From the NCBI GenBank assembly GCA_963724695.1, contig CAVRVW010000011.1, positions 676,069 through 740,068 on the forward strand: DNA of 64,000 nt. Direction: 5' to 3'. Position 1 is the first letter of the stretch. Each line of letters begins with the position of its first letter. Made by a program: the position numbers and the translations under genes. The notes under the pieces were generated by a model that was not told where the DNA came from, did no database searches, and saw nothing but the letters and a program-made list of their open reading frames with translations. Positions 18,351 through 27,810 of this stretch are shown here, piece after piece. Source of the stretch: CAVQFD01 sp963724695. GTDB lineage: Bacteria; Acidobacteriota; Vicinamibacteria; Vicinamibacterales; CAVVIG01.

Positions 18351-21077
18351 TCAGCGCGACCGGGGAGCGAACGCTCCGACCTTGCCGGCCTCGAGCAGCT
18401 TCTTCGCGTCGAACGCTCCGAAGAGCTGGATGAGCTTCGCCACCAGCCCCGTCCATCCGGTCTGGTGGCTCGCGCCGAGCCCCGCGCCGTTGTCGCCGTG
18501 GAAGTACTCGTAGAACAGGATGTGGTCGCGCCAGTGCGCGTCCTCCTGAAACGTCTTCGCGCCGCCGTACACGGGCCGGCGCCCGCTTCCATCGCGCAGG
18601 AAGATCCGCGTGAGACGGTCCGAGATCTCCTTTGCCACCTCGAAGAGATTCATCAGGCGGCCTGAACCGGTCGGGCACTCAATCTTGAAGTTGTCGCCGT
18701 AGTACATGTAGAAGTTCAAGAGCGCCCTGATCAGCAGCGCGTTGACGGGCATCCAGATCGGGCCGCGCCAGTTGGAGTTGCCGCCGAACATGCCGGTGTT
18801 GGATTCAGCCGGCAGGTAGTCCACCGTGTGGGCCTGTCCTCCGACGTGGAAGACATACGGCTGGCGATCGTGGAACTTCGAGAGCGCACGGATGCCGTAG
18901 GGGCTCAGGAACTCGTCCTCGTCGAGCATCTTCGTCAGGATCCGGCGGAGCCGCTCCGGGTTGACCAGGGCCAGCATGCCCCGGTCCGCCACGCCCAGAT
19001 GTCCCTTGCCCGTCGGGTGCATCGTCTTCGAGAGCTCCGGCATGCGGCGCAGCCGTTCGCGCACGTGTTGCATCGCCATCGGCACGCGCTCCTGCTGCCA
19101 CTTCTCGGTCACCGTGGCAGCGCAGAGCGGAAGAAGCCCCACCATCGAGCGCACCTTGAGCCGCGTGGCGCTGCCGTCGGGGAGTCTGAGCAGGTCGTAA
19201 TAGAAGCCATCCTCCTCGTCCCACATGCCGTCGGCTCCGGGCCGGTTGATCGCCGCGGCGATGTAGTAGAAGTGCTCGGCGAACTTGAAGACCATTTCCT
19301 GGTAGGTGGGGTCGTAGGCCGCCAGCTCCACCGCGAGCTCCAGCATGTTCTGGCTGAAGAGGGCCATCCACGCCGTGCCGTCAGCCTGTTCGAGGTGGCC
19401 GCCCGTCGGAAGCGGGGCGCTCCTGTCGAACACGCCGATGTTGTCGAGGCCGAGGAATCCTCCCTCGAACACGTTCCTCCCGAAGCGGTCTTTCCTGTTG
19501 ACCCACCACGTGAAGTTGAGCAGGAGCTTGTGGAAGGTCGACCTGAGGAAGTCCACGTCCACTTCACCGCGTAGCGCCTGCTCGGTGCGATGGAGGAACA
19601 GCGTCGCAAACGCATGAACCGGGGGGTTCACGTCGCTGAAGTTCCACTCGTACGCGGGCATCTGCCCGTTCGGGTGCAGGTACGAGCCGCGGAGCATCAG
19701 CGTCATCTGATCTTTAGCGAAGTCGGGGTCGACGATCGAGATCGGGAGCGTATGGAAGGCCAGGTCCCAGGCGGCATACCAGGGGTACTCCCACTTGTCG
19801 GGCATCGACACGATGTCCTTGTTCAGCATGTGATACCACTCCGAGTTCCGGGCGTTCTTGTATCCGGAATGGAGAGGGTTGGAGCTGTGCTCGTCCAGCC
19901 AGTTGTCGCCGTCGAAGAAAAAGAACTGCTTGCTCCACAGCATGCCGGCGATGGCCTGGCGCATCACGTTGGCGGCGTCTTTGCTCACCGATGGCGGCGT
20001 CACCGACTGGTAGAACTCGTCAGCCTCGCGAAGCCTGTCAGCGAAGAGCGTGTCGAAGCCCTTGCCAAAGACCTGGCCCTTGGGATCGAGAGCGCCGCTG
20101 GAGAGCCGCAGGCGAATCACCGAGGTCTCGCCGGCGCCGACGTTCACCTTGTAGTGCGCCGCGGCCTTCGTGCCCTGCCTGCCGGGATTCACCGCTTCTT
20201 GCCGCCCTTGCACCACGCAGTCGTTGATGCCGTCCTTCACATAGGGGCTCTCGTTCCTCTGCCCGGGGAACAGCCGCTCGTGGTTGGTTTCGTTCTCGGT
20301 GAAGAGCAGCGGCACATCGCCGTCGCACGAAAGAGTGAAGGCGCCCAACAGGGGGTGAGCCGCGGCGATCGCCGTCGTACCAGCTGCTGACTTGATCTGC
20401 TCGAGGCGTGGCTTCTCGGACGCCCTGTTGGATTCGGCAATCCACTTCGACCAGTCGTTGCGGAACCACAGCGTCGGCAGGAGGTGCAGGTCGGCGGCGT
20501 CCGGTCCGCGGTTGACCGCCGTGATCCGCACGAGGATGTCCTCGGCCGCGCCCTTCGCGTACTCGACGAACACGTCGAAATAGCGATTGCCATCGAAGAT
20601 GCCGGTGTCGAGAAGCTCGTACTCCATCTCCTCGCGATTGCGCCGGCCGTTGGTCTCGATGAGGTCGCCGTAGGGGAAGGCCGCCTGCGGGTACTTGTAC
20701 AGGTACTTCATGTACGAGTGAGTCGGCGTGCTGTCCAGATAGAAGTAGTACTCCTTCACGTCCTCGCCGTGGTTGCCCTGGCTGTTGGTCAGTCCGAAGA
20801 GCCGCTCTTTGAGGATGGCATCCTTCCCGTTCCAGAGGCCCAGGCTGAAGCAGAGGTGCTGCTTGTCGTCGGAGATGCCGGCGATGCCGTCCTCGCCCCA
20901 GCGGTAGGCGCGCGAGCGGGCATGATCGTGGGTGAAGAAGTTCCAGGCGTCGCCGTTTTCGCTGTAGTCCTCGCGGACGGTTCCCCACTGCCGTTCGCTG
21001 AGGTACGGTCCCCATTTCTTCCAGGCGACGGCGCCCTTGCGGTCTTCCTCGAGCCGGTTGTGTTCGTTCGTCGGCAT
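18351..21077 (-). CDS. MGH1/GH63-like glucosidase
   Basis: I start at the ATG at 21077 (AGAGGA 5 nt upstream; MPTNEHNRLEEDRKGAVAWK), giving 908 residues; the open frame further upstream is a shadow of the S1 gene. The N-terminal domain includes YLSERQWGTVREDYSENGDA and the C-terminal half is an (alpha/alpha)6 barrel with GMLWSKQFFFFDGDNWLDEH, SEWYHMLNKDIVSMPDKWEY and GGNSNWRGPIWMPVN. This is the GH63-related family often named 'glucosidase' or mannosylglycerate-hydrolase-like. No signal peptide, so it is cytoplasmic and probably acts on an internal alpha-glucoside or compatible solute. Substrate unproven. Confidence 0.75.
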   Translation of the reverse strand: MPTNEHNRLEEDRKGAVAWKKWGPYLSERQWGTVREDYSENGDAWNFFTHDHARSRAYRWGEDGIAGISDDKQHLCFSLGLWNGKDAILKERLFGLTNSQGNHGEDVKEYYFYLDSTPTHSYMKYLYKYPQAAFPYGDLIETNGRRNREEMEYELLDTGIFDGNRYFDVFVEYAKGAAEDILVRITAVNRGPDAADLHLLPTLWFRNDWSKWIAESNRASEKPRLEQIKSAAGTTAIAAAHPLLGAFTLSCDGDVPLLFTENETNHERLFPGQRNESPYVKDGINDCVVQGRQEAVNPGRQGTKAAAHYKVNVGAGETSVIRLRLSSGALDPKGQVFGKGFDTLFADRLREADEFYQSVTPPSVSKDAANVMRQAIAGMLWSKQFFFFDGDNWLDEHSSNPLHSGYKNARNSEWYHMLNKDIVSMPDKWEYPWYAAWDLAFHTLPISIVDPDFAKDQMTLMLRGSYLHPNGQMPAYEWNFSDVNPPVHAFATLFLHRTEQALRGEVDVDFLRSTFHKLLLNFTWWVNRKDRFGRNVFEGGFLGLDNIGVFDRSAPLPTGGHLEQADGTAWMALFSQNMLELAVELAAYDPTYQEMVFKFAEHFYYIAAAINRPGADGMWDEEDGFYYDLLRLPDGSATRLKVRSMVGLLPLCAATVTEKWQQERVPMAMQHVRERLRRMPELSKTMHPTGKGHLGVADRGMLALVNPERLRRILTKMLDEDEFLSPYGIRALSKFHDRQPYVFHVGGQAHTVDYLPAESNTGMFGGNSNWRGPIWMPVNALLIRALLNFYMYYGDNFKIECPTGSGRLMNLFEVAKEISDRLTRIFLRDGSGRRPVYGGAKTFQEDAHWRDHILFYEYFHGDNGAGLGASHQTGWTGLVAKLIQLFGAFDAKKLLEAGKVGAFAPRSR

Positions 21078-21103
21078 GAAATCCTCTTCAGCCAGGCGGC
21101 CCC

Positions 21104-22546
21104 TCAGCGCTCGCCGAGGGCGCCACGCAGCTTGTCGGCCAGCGATCCCATCGAGGCGGCGGGCGCGGCGTCCGGCCTTGCCGCGTACTCGCGCAATTCC
21201 GCCTGCTCCCGCTCTGCCGCCACCGCTTTCCTGCTGAGGCGAATACGGCGGCCCGCCGGATCGACCTCGAGCACGGCGACCTCGACATCGCTGCCGATCG
21301 GGAACGCCTTCAGCATGTCCCCGTCGCGATCCACGCCCGTTTCGGCCAACGGAATCAGGCCCGTGCGCCCCGGCGACAGGAACACGAACACGCCGAACTT
21401 CTCGTGACGCTCCACTTTGCCGGTCACGATCGCCCCGGCCACGATCGCACCCTGCGGCGACGTGGCTCCAGCGGCGCGGGAGGATCCCTCTTCGACGAGC
21501 GCGACGCCGATGCGCTTCTGGGTGGCGTCGATGCTGAGGACCTCGAACGCTCCGGTCATCCCTGCCGTCACGGCCTTGGCCCAGCCGCCAGCGCGCCCCG
21601 TCGGGGCAAACGTGGAGGCGTGCGCCAGCCCCTCGATGCCCGGTTCCAGCTCGACGAACGCGCCGAACTCCGCCACGCGCGTGACGCGTCCCGTGCGCAC
21701 CTGGCCCACCTCGTAGGCGGAAGCCACAGCCGCCCATGGGTCGTCCAGGAGCTGCTTGAGCCCCAGCGAGATCTTGTGCGTGGCCTCGTCCACGCGCAGC
21801 ACCTTGACGGTGATCTGGTCGCCGGCCGCGACGACCGCGTTGGGGCTGGTGACACGCGACCAGCTCATGTCGGAGACATGCAGGAGGCCCTGGATGCCGC
21901 CGCCAAGGTCCACGAAGGCGCCAAAGTCCGGCACCGAGACGACCCGCCCGCTGAGCACCGCACCGGGCACGATCGTCTTGCGCACGTCCGCGGCGCTGGC
22001 GCGCTGCTCCTCCTCGAGGTGCTTGCGCCTCGAGACCACGATGTCCTTCCCGTCGTTCTTGTATTCGATGATACGGAACGCGTAGACGTGCCCTTCGTGC
22101 ACGGCCGGGTCCGCGGTGCGGGCGATGTCGATTTGCGAGAGCGGACAGAACGCGCGCTCGCGGGCGATGCGCACCTCGTAGCCGCCCTTCACGGCGCTCA
22201 CGACCTTGCCCTCCACGGCGAGCCCGGCTCGGAACGCATCCTCGAGCTCCCGCTGCGTGGCGGCATTGCGCACTCCCTTGCGCGACAGCAGGATGCCGCC
22301 GCTCGTGGAGACGACCATCGCCTGGATGCGATCGCCGACCGACACCTCGACGTCGCCGTCGGCGTCCTTCAGTTCCGCGAGCTCGATCTGGGCCTCGCTT
22401 TTTCCGCCCAGGTCGACGAAGGCCACCTTCGCACCGAGCCCGACGATGGTGCCTTCGACGGTCTGGCCCCGATCGAACCGGCGCGCCTTGACCGACGCCT
22501 CGAACATCGAGGCGAAATCCTCTTCCGGCTCTTCTTGTTCGCTCAC
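21104..22546 (-). CDS. multi-S1-domain RNA-binding protein (RpsA-like)
   Basis: A GTG start at 22546 with GAGGAG 5 nt upstream gives 480 residues. Four clear S1 OB-folds are visible: GQTVEGTIVGLGAKVAFVDL, GAVLSGRVVSVPDFGAFVDL, GQVRTGRVTRVAEFGAFVEL and GAIVTGKVERHEKFGVFVFL, with a more diverged one near residue 110-180 (GLAVEGKVVSAVKGGYEVRI). It is shorter than six-domain RpsA and starts EQEEPEEDFASMFEAS, a form seen in proteins annotated as 30S ribosomal protein S1 or Tex-like S1 proteins. Whether it is the main ribosomal S1 cannot be decided here. Confidence 0.8.
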   Translation of the reverse strand: MSEQEEPEEDFASMFEASVKARRFDRGQTVEGTIVGLGAKVAFVDLGGKSEAQIELAELKDADGDVEVSVGDRIQAMVVSTSGGILLSRKGVRNAATQRELEDAFRAGLAVEGKVVSAVKGGYEVRIARERAFCPLSQIDIARTADPAVHEGHVYAFRIIEYKNDGKDIVVSRRKHLEEEQRASAADVRKTIVPGAVLSGRVVSVPDFGAFVDLGGGIQGLLHVSDMSWSRVTSPNAVVAAGDQITVKVLRVDEATHKISLGLKQLLDDPWAAVASAYEVGQVRTGRVTRVAEFGAFVELEPGIEGLAHASTFAPTGRAGGWAKAVTAGMTGAFEVLSIDATQKRIGVALVEEGSSRAAGATSPQGAIVAGAIVTGKVERHEKFGVFVFLSPGRTGLIPLAETGVDRDGDMLKAFPIGSDVEVAVLEVDPAGRRIRLSRKAVAAEREQAELREYAARPDAAPAASMGSLADKLRGALGER

Positions 22547-22711
22547 CCGTACTCCTCGCAACTGGGACTGCTGATTATATGGGGTCGACGAGCGCGGGGG
22601 CGCCTCTCGCAATGACGCGGGCGGTCAGGGCCCAGGGGCGGGCGGCGTGCCGGGCGTTCGGTGCATTCCAAATCCTGAACAATCCCCGGCCGCGGTGCGT
22701 ATTGGAGAGGT

Positions 22712-24595
22712 ATGGCCCCACACACCCCTGCATCCGCCGGTCGGACGCTGCAGCCTCTTCGACTGTGGCCCGGCGTCGCCGCGGCGGTCGTGCTCCTGTT
22801 TACCAGGATCGCCCTTCCTATCGTGTGGCCGGACCAGACGCTTGCCAGCGTTCTGGGCGGCATTGCCGGCGGCCTTCTCATCCTCGTGTGGTGGACCTTC
22901 TTCAGCCGGGCCCCGCGTTCGGAGCGTTGGGGTGCTCTCGCCCTGATTGTCCTGGCGCTGGCCGCGACGTGGGGCCTCGTCGACGCGTCCATTTCGACCG
23001 GCGCCATGGGTGGGCTGCTCCCGATGCTTGCGATTCCGCCGCTCGGCGTCGCCCTTGTGCTTTGGGCAATCGCCAGCCGAGGTCTCGCGACCGGGCCGCG
23101 GCGCGCGACGATGGCCGCGACGATCGTGATCGCGTGTGGAGTGTGGACGCTCGCCAAAACCGGCGGCTTCTCCACAGACTTCGACAACGATTTGATGTGG
23201 CGCTGGGCCGCAACCCCGGAAGATCAGCTTCTCGCTGACGCCTCCGCCGCCTTGCCGCCGGCTGCGACGGCCGCGGCGATTCCTGAACCCATCCCGACGG
23301 CCCCGAGGGCCGCACCGGAGGCCGACGAGCGCAAGATCGAAGTTGCAGGCCCGGCCAGCGCTGGCACTCTGCGCGGCGCGACCTCAGCCGCGCCCGAGGA
23401 GGGCGTCGAGCCGGCGGCGAGCGCAGCCATCGAATGGCCCGGCTTTCGCGGCGCGCTGCGCGACGGCATCGTGCGCGGCGTGCGGATCGAGAGCGACTGG
23501 GCCGCGCATCCTCCCGTCTCGCTCTGGCGGCGGCCAATCGGGCCCGGCTGGTCGTCGTTCGCCGTCCACGGGGATCGCCTCTACACGCAGGAACAAAGGG
23601 GCGACGACGAGATCGTCGCCAGCTACAGCATCACCACCGGCAAGCCGCTGTGGAGCCACCGCGACGCCACGCGGTTCTGGGAGTCGAACGGCGGCGCCGG
23701 TCCGCGTGCGACGCCGACGCTCAGCGGCGGACGCGTCTACACCTTCGGTGCGACCGGCATCCTGAACGCGCTGGACGCTCGCAACGGTGCCGTCTTGTGG
23801 TCGCACAACGTGGCCGGCGACACGCAGACGCAGACCCCGATGTGGGGCTTTGCGAGCTCGCCTGTCGTGGTCGATGGTCTCGTCATCGTCGCTGCCTCGG
23901 GAACCTTGGCGGCCTACGATGCCGCCACCGGCGAGCCACGATGGGTGGGGCCGCGGCCCTCCCCGAGCAGCGGAAGCTACAGCTCGCCGCAGCGCTTGAC
24001 CATCGACGGTGTCGAGCAGATCGTGCTGCTGAACGAGGCGGGAGCGATTGGCGTTGCGGCAGCCGACGGCAAGGCGCTCTGGGAGCACAGAATGCCCGGC
24101 GGCCCGATTCTTCAACCTGCTGTCATCAAGGACGGAGACCTCGTGATCCACGGGCTGGCCCTGGACGGATCGATGGGCATCCGACGTCTCACTGTCAGCC
24201 AGCAATCTGGCGGCTGGACGGTTGACGAACGCTGGACGTCGAGCGCTTTGAAGTCGATGTCCAGCGACTTCGTCATCCACAAGGGCCATGCCTTCGGCTT
24301 CGACGGGAACATCCTCGCCTGCATCGACCTCGAGAGCGGCACGCGCAAGTGGAAGGGCGGGCGCTACGGCAGCGGCCAGCTGATTCTGCTGGCGGATCAG
24401 GACGTCCTGCTGGTGGTCTCGGAAGAGGGCGAGCTGGCGCTTGTTTCAGCGACGACCGACAAGTTCACGGAGCTCGCCAAGGTTCCGGCGCTCGAGGGCA
24501 AGACCTGGAACCATCCGGTGCTGGTCGGCGACAGGCTCCTGGTGCGCAACGGCGAGGAGATGGCCGCCTACCGGCTTGCTCTCCACGGTCGCTGA
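22712..24595 (+). CDS. membrane-anchored PQQ-like beta-propeller protein
   Basis: The 627-residue product begins with four or five hydrophobic segments (about residues 20-150, e.g. VAAAVVLLFTRIALPIVW and GALALIVLALAATWGLVD), then an Ala/Pro linker and from about residue 235 a propeller with PQQ-type blades: WPGFRGALRDGIVRG, WSSFAVHGDRLYTQEQRGDD, ALDARNGAVLWSHNVAGDT and AADGKALWEHRMPGGPI. Such blades occur in BamB and quinoprotein-like proteins; cofactor-binding residues of true dehydrogenases are not evident. Likely a periplasmic scaffold or sensor held in the inner membrane. Confidence 0.7.
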   Translation: MAPHTPASAGRTLQPLRLWPGVAAAVVLLFTRIALPIVWPDQTLASVLGGIAGGLLILVWWTFFSRAPRSERWGALALIVLALAATWGLVDASISTGAMGGLLPMLAIPPLGVALVLWAIASRGLATGPRRATMAATIVIACGVWTLAKTGGFSTDFDNDLMWRWAATPEDQLLADASAALPPAATAAAIPEPIPTAPRAAPEADERKIEVAGPASAGTLRGATSAAPEEGVEPAASAAIEWPGFRGALRDGIVRGVRIESDWAAHPPVSLWRRPIGPGWSSFAVHGDRLYTQEQRGDDEIVASYSITTGKPLWSHRDATRFWESNGGAGPRATPTLSGGRVYTFGATGILNALDARNGAVLWSHNVAGDTQTQTPMWGFASSPVVVDGLVIVAASGTLAAYDAATGEPRWVGPRPSPSSGSYSSPQRLTIDGVEQIVLLNEAGAIGVAAADGKALWEHRMPGGPILQPAVIKDGDLVIHGLALDGSMGIRRLTVSQQSGGWTVDERWTSSALKSMSSDFVIHKGHAFGFDGNILACIDLESGTRKWKGGRYGSGQLILLADQDVLLVVSEEGELALVSATTDKFTELAKVPALEGKTWNHPVLVGDRLLVRNGEEMAAYRLALHGR

Positions 24596-24617
24596 TGCCT
24601 CGCGATCAGGGTTGATA

Positions 24618-24658
24618 TGTACAGATACTTGACATTTTGTACAAATGGCGGGTATCTT
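24618..24658 (+). promoter_or_regulatory. promoter with paired TGTACA boxes upstream of the patatin operon
   Basis: TTGACA (24629-24634) is followed after 18 nt by TATCTT (24653-24658). Palindromic TGTACA boxes at 24618-24623 and 24638-24643 are exactly 20 bp apart, two helical turns, and bracket the -35. The second sits in the 10-bp palindrome TTTGTACAAA. The predicted start of transcription is within a few bases of the ATG at 24667, so the message may be leaderless. The layout suggests repression by a dimeric regulator. Confidence 0.55.
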
Positions 24659-24666
24659 GGGTGGTC

Positions 24667-25092
24667 ATGAAAGAGCAGACCCTTCAAATCAAGCCTTTCC
24701 TGGACGCCGAGTTCGACCCCTCGGTCCGCAAGGACGTCGAGGCCGCCTGCCGCGGGCTGAAGTTTGACGGCAAGATTCTGCCGATCAAGGAGTTCCGCGA
24801 CGACATCAAGGGCGTTCGCGACAAGACGTCGGACGGAACGATCGTGCTGGTCTCCGAAGGGGGGAAGCTGAAGGCGCCGGCGGACACCACCGTGGTGCTG
24901 TCGCTCGAAACCCTGCAGCAGACGCTGGCTCGGGCCATCGAGCGTGGCATCACGACAGCTGCCAGGCGTCGCGGCCGTCCTGCTGACTTTCTGGTCGGTC
25001 TGCCGAAGGTTCCGAAGTCCGCGTCCACCATGGACTGGGAGCTCGAGCTTGGCGATGACGTGAGCGTCGAGACCTCCGACATCGAAATCTAG
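24667..25092 (+). CDS. unknown 141-residue protein, first gene of the patatin operon
   Basis: I do not recognise a family. The protein begins MKEQTLQIKPFLDAEFDPSV, has a mixed alpha/beta middle (DGTIVLVSEGGKLKAPADTT) and a helix (LETLQQTLARAIERGI) followed by a basic RRRGRP at residues 100-105, similar to an AT-hook core, and an acidic C-terminal tail (LELGDDVSVETSDIEI). It could be the DNA-binding or antitoxin-like member of the operon: it is first, short, and stands behind a promoter with paired palindromes. This is an inference. Only 3 nt separate it from the next gene. Confidence 0.6.
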   Translation: MKEQTLQIKPFLDAEFDPSVRKDVEAACRGLKFDGKILPIKEFRDDIKGVRDKTSDGTIVLVSEGGKLKAPADTTVVLSLETLQQTLARAIERGITTAARRRGRPADFLVGLPKVPKSASTMDWELELGDDVSVETSDIEI

Positions 25093-25095
25093 TCG

Positions 25096-25587
25096 ATGTC
25101 GCAGTACCTGCTTTCGACGCAGACTGTGATCGATATCGCGCTGCAAGACGGCGGTCCGGCATTCCGATGGTACGAAGAAGCAGACGCACGGGCGCCTTCG
25201 GTTTCGGCGGCTGACATCTTCATCAGCGCTCTCACGCCAGGCCTGGTCAAGCAGGGACTCGACAAGAAGGACCAGACAGCCGAGGTCGTCGCGGTGCGGC
25301 TCGCCTCCGAAAGCCTCATCGAGCGCTTCGTCGCCGCCGGGCAGGTGGTGGACGTCACGAAAGGCATCGCCGATCTCTGGTTCCGGCTCGCGGCAATGAA
25401 GGTGCAGCTGCACAAGCGGAACGGCACCATCAAGGGCTACTCGGCCGGAGAACTGATGGTCCTGGCGACGGCCATCATCGGGACCGACGGGTTTCCGTAC
25501 AAGCTCGTCGCGCGCAGGCACGACGGCCTCATTCCACTTCAAGCGCTGGGCCTGGAGGTTGAAGACCCGGCCGATTTGTACCCGTGA
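25096..25587 (+). CDS. PIN-like domain protein with degenerate active site
   Basis: The 163-residue product follows the PIN outline: YLLSTQTVIDIALQDGG (first strand/helix), APSVSAADIFISALTPGL (where VapC has a catalytic Glu; here Asp40), GELMVLATAIIG (Glu119 at the usual D-xxIA position) and YKLVARRHDGLIPLQALGLEVEDP (C-terminal strand and helix). The first catalytic Asp of the D-T-N motif is replaced by Ser7-Thr-Gln, so nuclease activity is doubtful. Its stop overlaps the patatin GTG by GTGA, so the two are translationally coupled. The fold assignment is by eye and only moderately sure. Confidence 0.55.
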   Translation: MSQYLLSTQTVIDIALQDGGPAFRWYEEADARAPSVSAADIFISALTPGLVKQGLDKKDQTAEVVAVRLASESLIERFVAAGQVVDVTKGIADLWFRLAAMKVQLHKRNGTIKGYSAGELMVLATAIIGTDGFPYKLVARRHDGLIPLQALGLEVEDPADLYP

Positions 25588-26628
25588 CCCTGCCTGACTC
25601 GCTGCAGTCTCAGCCTGCCGACGATGCGGACCTTGATATCGACACGTCCAAGGGAATCGGCAGCAGGAAGAGCAAGAAGTTCAAGTCCGGCCGCTTTCAG
25701 ATCCTCGCCCTCTCCGGCGGCGGGTATCGTGGTCTGTACACGGCCGACTTTCTCTCAAACGTCGAAAACTTCTACAAGCTCCGGACGGCGGCCCGTTTCG
25801 ACCTCCTGATCGGCACGTCGATGGGCGCGCTGATCGCCTCGGCGCTGGCCTGCGACATCGAGGCCAAGGTCATCGTGCAGAAGACGATCGAACACGGTGC
25901 GAAGATCTTCCCGGACAAGTACTTCAAGGAGAAGCAGCGGCTGGCCTACAAGGCGCCGTACGAGGCCAGGCCGCTTCGCGACGCCATCGTCGATACCATT
26001 GGCGCCGCGAATGCGGAGAGACCGCTCGCCGTGATCGAGAAGCCGCTGGCTGTCTGCGCGGTCAACTTCACCTACGGACGCCCTGAGATCTTTCGATCGA
26101 AGGGGCTCGCGGGCCGGGACGCCAGCCCGACGCCGCTGGTCGAGGCCGTTCTGGCGAGCGCGGCTGCGCCGACCTACTTTCCGGCGCACGAAATCGGGGG
26201 CGAATCCCTGATCGATGGCGGTCTCATCGCGAACGCGCCAGAAATGCAGGGGCTGACTGAAGCCATGACCACGATCGCAGGCGGCCCTGCCGAAGATCTA
26301 CGTTCTCTCGGTCGGGACTGCCGCGCGAAAAGAGGGCGCCGCGCTGGAGACGATCGGCGCCGCGTCCGGGCTCGCGTGGATGCAGACCCACGACCTCTTC
26401 AATGCGACGATCGCGGCGCAGGAGGCGCTGGCACGGCTGCAATGCCGCACCATTCTCGGCGACCGTTTCTACTTCGTGGACCGCGAACCGCTCAAGAAGC
26501 AGGAAGCGGCCGTCGGCAAGCTGGATCAGGTGAGCGACGAGACCACCAGGACGCTCCGGAGCATGGCGGCCGAATCGTGGCGCGAGCATCAAGGGGTCAA
26601 GAAGTTCGGGTTGTTCTTCAGGAGTTAG
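25584..26628 (+). CDS. patatin-like phospholipase (one frameshift)
   Basis: A GTG start overlaps the previous stop. The N-terminal 36 residues are polar; then FQILALSGGGYRGLYTADFL holds the oxyanion GGGxRG (residues 45-50), FDLLIGTSMGALIAS the nucleophile Ser79 in GxSxG, and SLIDGGLIANAP the catalytic Asp211. An extra G near 26280 shifts the frame; the natural C terminus (ALPKIYVLSVGTAARKEG to VKKFGLFFRS) ends at 26628, for about 347 residues. The FQILALSGGG/GLYTA form is closest in style to CapV-type effectors of CBASS defence, but no nucleotidyltransferase is nearby. A membrane-degrading effector is the likeliest role. Confidence 0.8.
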
Positions 26629-26647
26629 GGTGTTGGTCCCGATCCCG

Positions 26648-27700
26648 TTAGGGCGCGCGCGGGGGCGTCCCCGCGGGATGGGTGACGTGTGCTCGACGCC
26701 ATGTCGCCGGGGCCTGGCCCAGCAGCTTCTTGAATGCTCGACTGAACGCGGCTTCCGATTCGTAGCCCACGGCGCCAGCCACTGCCGCGACCGACTCGCC
26801 GTCCACCAGCCGCCGCGACGCGACCTGCATCCGCCACATGGCGAGGTACTGCATGGGGGGATGACCAACCATCTCGGCAAAGCGATCGGCGATCACCGAA
26901 CGGGAAACGCCGACGGCATGTGCCAGCGACTCGACCGTCCATGCCGTCGCCGGCTCGCCGTGCAGCGCAGCCAGCGCCTGGCCGACGACGGGATCGCGCA
27001 GCCCTGCGAGCCACCCGGTCTGGGCGGCTGGCAGCGTCTCGATGTACCGGCGGACCGCCTCGACGAACATCAGCTCCGACATGCGCGCAAGGATGTTGTC
27101 CCGGCCCGCACGCGAGGTGCCGGATTCCCGCACGGCGATATTGAGCAGGGTGGCGAGCCATCCGCCCGCCGACTCGCCCGCCCCCGACAGGTAAATGGTC
27201 CGGGGCAAAGCCGTCAGCAATGGGTTGAACGGACGTTCGTCGCAACCGAGGAAGCAGCAGACAATTCGCGTGCGATCGGAACCGCCGCCGCCGCGCTCGT
27301 AGACCAGCGGTAGCGGCGTCGTCGGCCGGACGTACATGGACATGTCGGGTGTGGCCCGCATGCCTGGCGCGCTCGACAGCACGTGGGGGTCGCCCTGTGG
27401 GAACAGGAGGAGGTCGCCCTCCTTGAGACGGATCGGCGCTTCGCCGACGAGGTTTCCCCAGCACGAGCCGCGCGCGATCAAGTGGTACTCGATCACGCGC
27501 TGGGCGCCTGGCATCACCGTCGCCGCGATGTCGCACGACGGCGGAGCCTCCGCTACCCACGGCGAGCTCAGGTCGAAATCGAAGTACACCGCACCGGTGA
27601 GACGCACCGAACGAAGCACGTCCGACAGGACGTCTGCCGCTGCACCGCTCCCGGACGCGCGGTCATCCCGTTCGGACGACCGGTCAGGTTCTTCGCGCAT
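26648..27700 (-). CDS. AraC-family transcriptional regulator with cupin ligand domain
   Basis: A 350-residue regulator. An N-terminal cupin_6-type domain (GSCWGNLVGEAPIRLKEGDL, FPQGDPHVLSSAPG) senses an unknown small molecule. The C-terminal double HTH is complete: TVESLAHAVGVSRSVIADRF and ESVAAVAGAVGYESEAAFSR with AFKKLLGQAPATWRR. It is divergent from the DinB-methyltransferase-PIG-L-AKR operon, with a 110-bp shared control region, and is therefore its probable regulator. Confidence 0.85.
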   Translation of the reverse strand: MREEPDRSSERDDRASGSGAAADVLSDVLRSVRLTGAVYFDFDLSSPWVAEAPPSCDIAATVMPGAQRVIEYHLIARGSCWGNLVGEAPIRLKEGDLLLFPQGDPHVLSSAPGMRATPDMSMYVRPTTPLPLVYERGGGGSDRTRIVCCFLGCDERPFNPLLTALPRTIYLSGAGESAGGWLATLLNIAVRESGTSRAGRDNILARMSELMFVEAVRRYIETLPAAQTGWLAGLRDPVVGQALAALHGEPATAWTVESLAHAVGVSRSVIADRFAEMVGHPPMQYLAMWRMQVASRRLVDGESVAAVAGAVGYESEAAFSRAFKKLLGQAPATWRRAHVTHPAGTPPRAP

Positions 27701-27810
27701 CTGGACGGCCTGTCAAGCGAATCGGACGCTCGCGCATGGCTCGTACACCATACCTCACATAGCGTGGAGCTACCGCGCATTGCCGCGTGGCCGTATTGGA
27801 GGATCAGGAC

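Noticed and set aside
21078..21737. A 220-residue N-terminal extension of the glucosidase
   Set aside because: It is antisense-like Arg/Gly-rich sequence under the S1 gene; the ATG at 21077 has a good ribosome site.
25584..26628. CBASS system with CapV effector
   Set aside because: The patatin resembles CapV, but no CD-NTase, Cap2/Cap3 or HORMA/TRIP13 gene lies nearby, so the CBASS label is not supported.
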